Shown here: piece by piece, positions 37,493-50,000 of the stretch | Position numbering within the stretch: position 1 is the first letter of the stretch | Layout: each line of letters opens with the position of its first letter | NCBI RefSeq assembly: GCF_020184175.1 | Contig: NC_065530.1 | Location: forward strand, 37,363,260-37,427,259 | Reading direction: 5' to 3' | Origin: Aphis gossypii | Taxonomy: Eukaryota; Arthropoda; Insecta; Hemiptera; Aphididae | DNA length: 64,000 nt | Notes under the pieces: model-generated | Databases searched by the model: none | The model's input: only the letters and a program-made list of their open reading frames with translations | What the model was told of the DNA's origin: nothing | Program-made: the position numbers and the translations under genes

Positions 37493-38056
37493 GGGCGTAG
37501 ACCATTTGGGCGAATCGACCCAAAATATAGTCTGTTTGGGCGAATAGATATATACCGTTTGGGCGAGAATTATTCAATTAAAAATACAGTTTGAACTTAA
37601 TGAAAATGCTTATAATACACACTCAACAATTAATTAAACAAAATCGTATAAAATATGTGTAATTTACAGTCAAAAATCATATAAAATATGAGTAATTTAC
37701 AGTCAAAATTCATATAAAATATGAATAATTAATAATAATAAGTCAACAATCATATAAAATATAAATAATTAGTCAAAAATCATATTACATATAAATAATT
37801 AATAATAAGTCAACAATTATAAATAAAATTACGTATAATATAATTATAGTACTGCAGTCTGCAGTTTAGAATAATTTATAATTGATAATAGTGATTAATA
37901 ACGATTAGCAATAATATCATCAGTATCTGTCACCTGGTTTTACCTCGCACAGGTAAAAATAATTTCACTCGCCCAAACGGTACAAATGATAGTCGCCCAA
38001 ACAGACTATTATTTTTTTGGTAAAAATTATTACTTTCGCCCAAACGACCACCACCC
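37493..38056. mobile_element. Non-autonomous DNA transposon with repeated TTTGGGCGA motifs
   Basis: 564 bp, flanked by perfect 8 bp direct repeats gattataa (37485-37492 and 38057-38064). Ends are GGGCGTAGACCATTTGGGCG and, inverted, GGGTGGTGGTCGTTTGGGCG. Each end carries three copies of TTTGGGCGA within about 85-95 bases, in matching order (the second preceded by AGTCTG, the third by ACCG). The core is a tandem repeat (see separate entry). No open frame. GGG ends with 8 bp duplications recall Merlin elements; a P-like or unclassified origin is also possible. Confidence 0.75.
37639..37825. repeat. Degenerate tandem repeat in the transposon core
   Basis: About five copies plus a partial copy of a 30-40 base unit of the form CAAAAATCATATAAAATATG followed by AGTAATTTACAGT, with later units carrying insertions of AATAATA. 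Confidence 0.8.
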
Positions 38057-40779
38057 GATTATAAATACTAGTATTTATAAATTATAATTAATGATAATAC
38101 TTCACGAGAACTATCATTTAAAAGTTTTCAGTACCATTTACGTTTAAACGTCGTTTAGGATCATCAGGGATGTTAAGAACAATAAGAAGAGACAAACTTA
38201 AGATAAGAGGATTGCGATGGTTAAATAAGTTTGATTTGAAGCATTTATAAAGAGTTTTGACTGTACGCGTTGCACTGTTGAAATGGAGTGATAATTATGG
38301 AGTGTATTGTTTAATGTCTGAGACATTCAGACATAGAAGAAATAACCGTTGGATAATTTGTTTGAAGCATTTGAATAAAAATGTTAGAATTTTGTTTATG
38401 TTTGGTGGTTCAACCCCAGATTTTTACACCGCGTGACCATATTGGTTCTAACAGAAGTTTATAAAGGAGTATTTTATATTTGTTCAGATAGATGTGTTTA
38501 AAATATTAGAAGGAGTCGTACATTGTATATAACTAACTTTATATTATAATGTAAAGAGTTAGCAAATTAAAAAAATATTTCTTATATTTTTCAAAATTAA
38601 CTAGAAGAATTTAATTACAAAAATGTCCCTGGTAAGATTTTAAAGAAATACTTTTTTTTTAGATAAAATGTTTATGTTTAACTAAATTAATCACCTATTA
38701 TTATTATTATTATTTTACCTATTATTACTTATTTATTATTCATGTATGAAATGATTAAATTAACAACTATTTTTTCAGAAAAAAAAGGTATAAAAACTTG
38801 CAGCATATCTACTTGAAATATTTTTCAATATGTTATTTGCTATGTTATTGAGGTTTAAAATCGATTTATGTTGATCGAAATTCGGTCAATTTTTTTAAAC
38901 ATTATAATATACTTATACACATACGAGTATACACATTACACATATGACATAATACATATAGATATAGTGTAAAATTAATACATTTAAAATTTAAATCAAT
39001 GCTATATAGGTACTAGGTACATGAGTACATGATTAATTATTTGAATGTAAAAATTAATTTTCATTTTATTTTGTTAATAGGTTTGTTTAGTTCAGTGAGA
39101 GAAAAATCAAATGTGGATTGTTGATACTGATAAAATCTAACATTATACATTTATACATCTATTCTTGTAGTTCGAGGTTTGCGTGAAGTTTTCATTTATT
39201 ATGCGATGTATATGTTATAGGTTTTACAGTGTGAGTCTTTTCGATTTTCTGTTATTTAGAATCTATTTCCGAGGCAATACTACCTTACATACATTACCGG
39301 ATGAACCGATGAAGATTCGTGTGATGGGATGTGACACTTCTCTTACGACAACAATATTTGACTTTCAAAAGCCAGTCGGTACTCTATCATTTTGTAAATT
39401 TGTTCGACATTTAAAAATTCAGCATTTTAAAATCTAATCATCAATTATAAAGATTGCCTATTCCATGAATTTTTTTAAAATCATCCAATCCTAAAGCCTA
39501 CGTGGCTACATAACCTAACGTATTCACTTCTTTTTTGTTATTTTACACCACATCATTACAAATGCACATATAAATACGTCATTATGACCTAAATAGATTA
39601 ATAAATTCGAAATTTTAATGAAATTATAATTTTTAATTTTTCTAAAAAACGCAGATTATTAATAATCGTTAATTGTTTTTTTGAATGCAATTATTTTTAT
39701 ATAATAATTATTGTCGGTTATTGAGAATATGATTAAAATATGTAAGTAGTTTATTTTCATAATTGTGCAGGTAATGTATATACTAAATTATGTTAAGTTG
39801 GCTATTATGAAATGTATTATAACACGTAGGAACCTAATTAACTAACTTAAATTGAATTTTAAGGTTGTAACTTGTAATTTCGTTTTATTAAGCACAATGC
39901 CAAAATGATTTGATAATTTGAAATTAAAATATTTAACTATCAAATTGTGGTACCTATTATTTTTTAAGTTTACAGAAATCTATTTCTATGCTTATGATAT
40001 ATTACTATGTATTCGCTTATAAGTATAAGACTGGTATAAATAATAGTTATTTTACATGTATTATCCATGTATAGAAGAAAAATACCATGATTATGAATTA
40101 TTAATTAGTTATATTGTTATAACACTGTTCTAGCTTAAAATATTTAAAATAATTTTATTAATATTTTATTATTTTCAACATTTGACATAACATACTACAT
40201 TATATTATGCATACATAATTTCACATTTCAGTTATAAAAACATAAGATATCTTATTATTTTTGTATTGGTTATAAAGCTTATTAAACTATAATATGTTTA
40301 GGTACTTATTATTTCATTGTAATCATTAAGATTTTAGATTTTTCAATTATTAAATGGAAAATTGAATGATTGTTGTAAAATACATATAATTAAAAAAAGC
40401 TCTGGTTTTTATTTAATTCACAAATTTTTGATCGTGCTATATAGAAGCAGTATTCTTAGATTCAATTTCTAATAATGTATTTAGGTACCTATCTATTATA
40501 GTTAATATAGTTATTAAAACATTTTATTTAATATTGAAATAAAATATAATAACAAAAATAGAATTAGTATTATAATATAAGAGCAGTTTGTTTTAATATG
40601 TATGGTTAAAATTTTAAATTAAAAAATTACCTTAAAATTGAAAAACTCGTCAAAAATTCAACAGACTTTTGAATGTTTGGGAAAATATCAGAAAACTGAG
40701 CGAATTCAATTTTATGTTATTATTCCTATAGTTAAAAATTATTTGTATACGTGTAATTTTGCTGTCAAAAAAAAAAAAA

Positions 40780-41000
40780 AAAACATCCCGCCAGTCTAAT
40801 ATGCTAGCGAAATAGCACGCAAGCGCCGCAGATGATACGATTCCGATTGGTCGACGCGTTGTGAAAATGCACGAAATCACCGACAATATTATTTTGTCAG
40901 ATCGCGCGCCTTATTTAATCTTCACAAGCATACGACGACCAATTTACGAGGGTGTGCTGATGCTTCGGGGCCGGGTATCCAACCAGCCGAAAGGCACCAG
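40780..41000 (+). promoter_or_regulatory. Candidate promoter and 5' untranslated exon of the dopamine transporter
   Basis: A locally GC- and CpG-rich patch in otherwise A/T-rich sequence. It has an inverted CCAAT box (gattggtcg, about 40847), a TATA-like ttatttaatc (about 40911) and a plausible splice donor CACCAG|gtataa at 41000/41001. The first transporter exon at 43987 begins with an acceptor (ctgcag|GAG) upstream of its ATG, so an upstream untranslated exon is required; this is the best candidate seen. The short open frame starting at 40861 is not called as a gene. Confidence 0.35.
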
Positions 41001-43986
41001 GTATAATATTACATACTACGTTCGTTTAAATAAATTAAAATTAATAGATACCTATACCTACTTTACTTATGATTATTCGCTTATATATTCGTTATTCAAA
41101 TGCAAATAACAATAATATAAATATTATGTTTTGCATAATAATATTGCTGAACTGCACAATAATTTGATTTTAACTTAAGATAGCATGGTTATTTATATTG
41201 AGATATACATATATATATAATATATATGACCAATTTGTATCAAATTTAAATTAATCAGTTTTTAGTTTTATTTATATCAAAAAAAAAAAAATAAATAAAT
41301 AAATAAATAAATAAAAAATATTTCAAAACAAATAATTCATTTTGTATGATGTAAAATAATTTTGTCTACTAACATTTTAAGAATTTTTATAGATTTTATA
41401 TAAAATAATTTTATAAAAATTAACATTAGTGTTGTAGGTATATTATTATACTACTAGTATTATGAAATCAGCTATTTTTTTAAATATATAAATTAGTTCT
41501 TTATAATATATATACATATATTTAAATATTATTATAATATTTAGATCATTGTTTATCAAATCATTAATATCTTGTGAATTTTTAATAATTATAACTATTA
41601 ATTATAAAATTATAAAGTAATAATAAATTTAATAAAATTTAGGTATTCAAAAGGCAAAAGTACTGGAGGAATACAAATTCAGTAACTAAAAATAAATATC
41701 ATAAAAATCATTCTTATTGTTAAGCTTATAATTTAATTTATTGAGTTAAAAATGTTGAATTCTATCAATTCTATTTTTATATATAATACTGTCCTGTTGT
41801 GATGGTGAGAAATTTGATTTATTTTTCACTATTTAATTTTTTCAAAATTTTTAATAATCTATCAGTCTTCTAATTCTTTTTCGTTAAGTAAGTATTTATA
41901 AATTAATAATAATGTTTGAAAAAAATTACAATATTTTAACTTTTTTTAATATTAAGAAAAATAACACTTTCAAACGAATATTGCTTGACTATATGTTTTA
42001 ATTCTGTATTTTACATTTTATATATAAATTTAAAATATATAACCTATTCCTTTATACAAATAAATCTAGAAGATTGGTTAAAAATAATTTCAAAATTTCA
42101 TACATTCGCACAATTTAATTAAACTTGTATTATCCCCTGTTTATTTAATTACTATTCGACAACATTTCATGGTCTTTTAATTAAAACATTTATTAGTTTC
42201 TAAATAGGTAATTAGTCAGTCACGGAGTAAAATAATATATACGTACATGTTAAATGAGTACGTGGATGGAGCGTATCTGTTAGATTATTCGTGTAATTCA
42301 ATTATAAACGCAATAAATTGGCGTTCAAGGTATCGATATTGCTCAAATTTTCATTAACTTTCACATGAAAATTATATCAATTGGTAAACTAATAATATTT
42401 TAAGTTAAAATTATATGAGATAATTAACTTTCTTACTCATGTGATATGACATGTTTAAAAATTTTCAATAATGAAAAATTGAAAATACTAAGAAATAAAA
42501 CAAATAAAGTAGATTACAAAGTTTAAAAAATATGCAAAATAAATGTTAAACTAACTTTACTAATCTGTATTGTAAATAAATAAGTAAATTGATACAACAT
42601 TTTCAACGTTATATATAAAAATTAAATTAGATTTGTTTTGTATATTATTACTTATCATTTATTTAAAAATTAAAGTTTAATTAAATATAAAACGGTACAT
42701 ATTAGATTTATAATTGGCTTTGTAAGAAATCATATATATATACAATTTATTTTATTTTTTGTACATAAAATTTTATGACAAAATACATCGACTTAAAATA
42801 ATGTTTATTTCTTAAAATGTGTATACAAAGCGTTGTATTATAAGCGTATAATAATTAATCTCATTATAATACATTAGTTTTATTTCGTGATGTACGCATT
42901 AATTGCATTTGTTAAATATAATTTTGATACTCGTAGGTTTACCATTTTATAATTTTAGTTTTTTTGATATATTGGAAATATATTGTAATCTTAAATGTGA
43001 CGCGTGTATTAGTGTATCAATAAGTTACATTACGCAATTTTTGACAAAAGAATGCTTACGGTATTTTTCAATTTCAATAGTTCTACTATACAGTAACATG
43101 AACTTTGGATTTACTGAAGTAAAAATATTCTTCAGAAATCAGAAAAATACCTCTCAGTACACACATTATATATTTTATACTCAGGCTTTTCGTATGCATC
43201 TATATCTATTTATATACTTTAAAATTCATCGATTTGTTGATATTTAGTATAGTATAAAATACAATATACATAATACATTGACATATTGTACTTTGTAGAA
43301 GTGGTCAATCCACTGTTTATATATGTTGGATTTTCACGTTACATTTTTTTTGCGGGTGTCAATAAAACACATTGATCAACCACTCAATGACTGATATAGT
43401 AGGATGCTCTCATATTATTTTTTAATATTTTTCTGTTCGGTGTATTAGATAGGTTTAACAGCTACCACGCCGAACCTGATGATAATGAAAAACGAACAAG
43501 CATAATAATATGCGTTATATGTGTATGTACAATAGGCTTTATGTTTTCCTACTTTGGCCACGGGCATTGTTGTTTGATAATTGCTGGTTAATTAAATTGC
43601 TGTGAACGTGGGTAATGGGTCCAGTGTACTCATAATATAATGTGTCGACGACAGTTCATTCACGCTGGCTAAAGCCTTCATGTATCATCCCGATGCATAC
43701 GATGCATAGGTACATTATTATTGTTACACAGTATATACCCTCTATCGTCGTTGAAAAAAAAATAATTTTTCATAATATACCTAATATATATTATTTAAGT
43801 ATTATAATTTTAATATACATTGTTCAATTATTGCGGTTCGTATTACAATCGGGATTCGTTCGATATATTGCGTAGAAAACAGATATCAATATTGCCGGCC
43901 CCCGAATAATAATTATTTAAATATTCGCGTTCGTAGTTTATATTTTCTGCAATACAATATTGACAAAAAACATTTATATTCTGCAG
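41001..43986 (+). other. Stretch before the transporter coding exons
   Basis: Probably 5' intron of the transporter if the 40.8-41.0 kb exon is real. A/T-rich, with an (ATAA)n tract near 41278-41320. The 114-codon open frame at 42903-43247 has no recognisable features. Confidence 0.4.
41278..41320. repeat. Poly-A / (ATAA)n microsatellite
   Basis: A run of A followed by about six ATAA units. Confidence 0.85.
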
Positions 43987-44037
43987 GAGAGCGGGCGGAT
44001 AGTTCAGAGACGCAGTTTGGGGGGGCGATCGCACGAT

Positions 44038-47000
44038 ATGGCCACAGACGACGAGGATGGCGGTGTCGAAGCCAACACGCCGCCGGCGATCGCGCTGGAG
44101 CGGCGTAGGCGACCGGGCAGGGAACAGTGGTCTAACAAAACGGATTTTCTGATGTCGGTCATAGGATTCGCCGTGGATTTAGCCAACGTATGGCGATTTC
44201 CGTACCTGTGCTATAAGAACGGCGGAGGTGAGCTTTTATTTATGCACTCATATATTATTATAATATTATTGTATCTCGTGTGTCTGTGTATTTGACTAGG
44301 TACGTATACGTCATACGTATTTTTATACATCATTGACGTATACGTCAATATTATATTTTGTATTATTTAATACTATAACTAGACTATACTGTATAGTACT
44401 ATAATAGTACACTATATAAGTCTATACTCTATTGCATCAAGTTGATGACAATAATATACGTGACTGTGGAAATGACGTATTATTCAATGGAATGGCTAAC
44501 AAGCCGTCTCTCCGTTTGCTATAATATACATATCATTATAATATAAATATTACAACTATTTATGTTGTCATAAACTTAAGTTATTATGAAGTATTTCTGA
44601 AAATTCCTGATTCAGTATTGTTGGTAATTCCTAGGAATGGGAATATTCTTTATTCAGTATCGTTTCCGGAAATAACAGTGTTGAGCCCAGATAAATACAA
44701 TTTAATTAGATACCTAAAATTAAAGATAAATTATAATAATGTTATCTAGATTCTAGATAATGACAACGACGACTAAGTTACTTATTGATCTAGATAAATA
44801 TGAAAAAATGCTATTTTATCTAGATAAATCGTCGTATAATATTTTATTTATTTATTTTTATTTCTGTACCTATATTATAAATTATAATTATAAATTGTAT
44901 ATTATGTATACACAAATATATAATACCTAATGTAGGTACATTATGATTTATGATACTATAAAAGTATAAACACTATTAAACACTACGAAACCATAAAATA
45001 AAAATAACAAGATGTAGTGTATAATTTTTTATATAATACGTCAATACGTCATGTATGTTCGGAATTGATTAAACTATGCCGAAATCCAAAAATATGAATG
45101 CGTATACATTATACATAATAAATAAGCTGCAGTAATTGTATTATTATCTTTATGATAATATACTTTTATGCTCGATACTCGATAGCAGGGGCGTATTTAA
45201 AAATATCTTATAAGGGGATTACAAACAAAATATTCAAATTGACTTAACCACGCGCCAGTACACGAAGTGTAAGAGAAGTTAATAAGTTAATATTCTCAAT
45301 AATAAAAATTAAAAAAGTATAAAATTCGGTGAACGGGTGGGGAGCACAGTCCCCGTGAGCCCCCTTAAATACACCCCTGCTATGAATTAATAATATATTA
45401 TTGAAAATATCAATAATTACTACTTAATTGTCTACTTATATAAAAAAATCTACGTTGAATAAATTACATTATATGGATAAATTCATTTAGATAATTTGTG
45501 ATTTATCTTAGATAATTGTGTTAATGAATATTCTTTATTTATTTTACGAGTAATAAATTCAACGCTGGAAATTAACGAGAGTGTTATCCCTTGGTAAACA
45601 TGGTTAACTTTTTGTTTGACCACCTTCGCTTAGAATCGTTATATTTTTACACCGTTATAGGTAGATACTAAATTCAAATTTAACAAATCTATTACTCAAT
45701 CAATGAAAACATAGCCAATAGTTATATACATTTGAAACTTACTGTACAAGTGGTACAACAAAGTGGTACCTATATACTTGTCCACTTTTTCAATATTGTT
45801 ATTTGTTTCAACAAAAGCTATATATTCAGGGCAACATAATTTTGCATATACAGTTATTGGTTAGTTAAAGTTGTTCCGTCTTCTATTTTATTTACCATAA
45901 CTTATATTCTCCTTTCAATACGACAGAATTTGTAATTTCATTTAAATCGTCTTTATAAAAATTATTAGCCGTTTTATAATATCATAAAATGAACTACTGT
46001 ATACTTTAGAAAGTTACAAAGCAAGATAGTTAACTTAAAATGTCTGAATTTAGTTTTAACATTTCATTAAAAGAAGAAATCAAGTCATTTATATATGAAA
46101 ACTGTAGTTAGTAGTTACCGCAACATTGCAACAATAATTATTAATAATATTACAAGTATATTAGTAGTGTGATTTTAAGTTGCCCTATTTTTAAACTTTA
46201 CTATGTATGAAATACACTTCTTCTAAAATTTTACTAGCATTAAAAAATATAAAATGATTTAAACTTAATTCCAAGTTTTTTTTAAACTTTTGACGACAAT
46301 ACCTTAGTGTGAAAATGTTATCTATAATCGTTGAAAAGTTGACAACTGATAATATAGATACCATAGTAAAAACTGACGATGTTATTAAAGTCTGTTATTA
46401 TAACGTCGATTAATGACAAAACTATATGAATTAAATTATTGAATGTTAAGTTACATAATAAAGGAGTTAATTACATATAATTTATAATTTATAATATTAT
46501 ACAATAATTATCTAATTATACTTTTATTATGTTTGGAATATTTGGATTAAGACAATTTGAATAATAATTAATAAATATAACTTGAGTTTATTAAAAAAAT
46601 ATATATTCTCTATAGGGAAATAAAAATATATAAGTACTTAAAAAAAAACCATGATATTTTTACGCAATGATTAAAATTCTGTTTATTACTAAATAAATCT
46701 CGAATTCAAATAAAAATAAATTATTTGGTGATGTTTGGTTTAATAACTTTTTTGTGAAAGGAAAACTCAGTATTTTTGAAACCTTAGGATTTTAAATTTT
46801 GTATTTTATACAGTAAATTATTTTAAAATGCAGGTACTTAGTATATAAAATCAAGTTTTATAGATATTTATTATTATAAAGAGTACAACTCTCAGTTCAA
46901 CAATGTTTAATTTATCAATAGATATACTATATGAATATGTAACATAATTTTGCTTGTTAAAATGAAATAATACAAATTGAACGGAAACCCTTACTTTTGT

Positions 47001-50000
47001 GGCCTGGATGAAAAGGAGGGGCTTTTTATTGTAAGCTTCTTTCCAAGAATCTTGCAACGGTTAAGTATAAAATACTCGGAGAAGGGGAAGTAAAATCTTA
47101 ACCGTTTAAGATGTAATACGAAATAAAAAGAAGAATGTATATCAGAAGACCGAGTTCACCGGAACTGATGACAATTTTCTCTTTCGATCGCCTTCTCTAA
47201 CACGTATTTCATTGACTAACGCATTTCAGTAAAAAGGTTTTGAAATGTTAAAATGTATTTACACTTCTTTCATTATTATTATTTATCAAGATAAAAAATT
47301 TAAACGATTGAGTATTTTCAAATAAAAAACCATTACCTACCTTTTAGTTTTACAGATAAGAGGAAGGTAGGTAATTTGTTTCATTAGTGAATTTATTCAT
47401 TTATGAAATATGAAAAGTTAAAAAAAAGATATATTTTAATTTTTATGTATCGAGTTTAATATTTACAATTTACTGTTAAAAATAGGAAAGTAATTCTATA
47501 TATTTTCATCAAGTGTATTGTAAAAGTAAAATTATAACTATTCAGAATTCAAAATATTTTATAAATAAGAAAATAACTAATTATTTAAAACTATAGGTAG
47601 TACAGTAAACCGCCAATGATTTAAGATTTAAATGAGGATTTTATTTTTGTATTCGATGTAAGTGTATATGTGTGTTACGGTTTTTGAAAATTATGGAAGT
47701 TGTTAATTATTTTTGAGATAAATATATGATTTATTACTTATTTGTTTTTATACCCACTAAGCAACACCAGTGTACATAATTTTCCAATTAATCCGTCCAC
47801 ACAAAATCACTCTATCATAATTATTATTAAAACTGAAAACAATTTATTATTTAATGCGAGTAATAGGCTTAACGATAATTTTCTGCCCTTAAAAAAAAAA
47901 TAATAACAAGCTAACTATGGCATTATATATAAACACACAATGCTTACGTATATATTCGATAGGTGTATCGTAGATGTACCTAGTATACGCGTGTTAAAAA
48001 AACGCATTACATTTACATATTATTTTATTGACAACAATTCGATTTTTTTTGTTCAAAACTATAAATTTCCTAATAAAATCCACCAAAATACTTGTTCACA
48101 CCACACCACGATCACTCATTAATCTCTTTATCTACGTATATATGGTTTAGGTTTTATTCGTATCAAATAAAGAAAAAAAAATAACCAAACTCGTATATTG
48201 TCATATGAAACTGTAGTATATTGTGACGTATTCGGCTTAATTTTGTACCTACGTAATTACTTTTTTTTAATATTATTGTAATTAAGGTTTATTTGCTAAA
48301 TTCATTCGTCATCACTCATCATACTTATAGTTCGTATTTTCACCGTTTATTATGTTAATTGTAATGTTTTTTTTTAAATTGTTTTATCGTCCAACGTGTA
48401 CATTTTGTATATTTGCGTGTGTTCAAGATAATCGTTTTCATGACACAACAAGTCAACAACACATATATATGTGTATGTGTATGTGTTTACAGACTATTGA
48501 GTACAGTTATGACTTATTTGAACGTTGTTACCGATTTAAATTCTAATCATCTATACGTAACTACTATAACTACCTACACGTACTATGTTCTCGATATTCG
48601 CAATATAATACCAATTATATTACTTCGATGCACTCTTCTCACTACGCGCAGTATGCCATGGCTTACTCGTATATAACATAATAGTCAAAGATGTGAATGG
48701 GAAAATTATCGAAAATACTTAACTTGAGATAATTACGTTAAATTAACGTTTATAACGTTAAGCTATAAGTTAATGATTAACAAGTAATCGTTTGTTCAAA
48801 CACCCAAAAGTAAAAGTTAAAAATTAATACGAATAAAATATTAATTTGATTCAGTTTATAACAAGTTCAATGTATATATTTTTTATATATTTTTTCACAC
48901 GCATAACGATAGTCAATTTGTTTAGTTTATAAATAAATATTTCATTAAAAATGTATCCATAATCCATACAATTCCTTATTATTGCACACTACTAAGCTGT
49001 TTAAGTAATTATACATTTATATCAAATAAATTAATACATCAAGATGCATTTATTTTTATATGTAGGTATTTAAAATAATTTTATTTACATCAATTAAACA
49101 AAATAATTGTTAACTATAGTTAGCTTTAACTACAGTTATATATAATATGTATAAGCGTGTGATTTTAACTTAACATATTATTTTTAAAATTAACTGAAAA
49201 TAGCCAAGTTGTTACAATAGATATATCTAGATAAGTTATTAAGTTAACTAGAAAAATAACTAAGTTGTTAAGTTAAAAAGCTTGAAAACTTTATAGGTAA
49301 CTTAACTTTGATTTTTAAACTAGTTAATGTCCTCACATTTTATAATAGATAGTTAATATGCGTATGAAGGTCAATACTAGTTTTTTCACCATATTCAAAG
49401 GTTGCAGATCGTAACGAGTGCATTATTACTCAGCACATTTTTATTTTTCAAACGAATGCACGTTAATTAGCTAGCACATCATTTTTATTTCCTCTCGTCA
49501 AAAATAGCTAATATGACCCGCAGTTGTGAGCATAAGGTGTAGGGTAAGTATACTGGAGTATTTTAAAACAATAGGCGCCCCGAGTGTCAAAAGTGATTTA
49601 TGAACAGCGTGGTACATGACATATCCATAATGTACTTGTCAGACCATGACTTTTGGTCCACTCTTTGCATTTTACTTGCACCAGAATTACGAAAAGATAC
49701 AGCGTATGGTATTTTATTATATGAGTATGGCCACTAGGGCCATAGGGGACACACTCCGGAATATAATAGAGCAATATAATATCGTTATTGATATTTTTTT
49801 TTAACTATAAACACCCGGCCACGATGCGTATACTCATGTGTGGACGTATTTTATTCGTTTTATTTATTACATTATGTACTAAGCGCCCGAAGGATGGTAA
49901 AATATACAGCGGGCTGCAATAAACAAAATCTCAGTAAATTTATCGACAAATCGAAAAAAAAAATTGGTGGCAGAGTGTATGGAAATTATATGCAAAACTC

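Larger units (their letters stand above)
33861..40779. other. Intergenic region with inverted-repeat elements
   Basis: About 7 kb without a recognisable exon. It holds the elements at 35922-36093, about 36305-36388 and 37493-38056, and otherwise plain A/T-rich sequence. Confidence 0.5.

Noticed and set aside
37600..37830. CRISPR-like array
   Set aside because: The repeats are contiguous, degenerate and without unique spacers, inside a transposon of a eukaryotic genome.
42903..43247. 114-codon plus-strand open frame
   Set aside because: A/T-rich, Phe/Ile/Tyr-laden translation with no motif and no neighbours in frame.
43960..44037. In-frame extension of the transporter N-terminus upstream of 44038
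   Set aside because: It crosses a strong acceptor (ctgcag|GAG at 43986/43987) and the residues look like intron translation.
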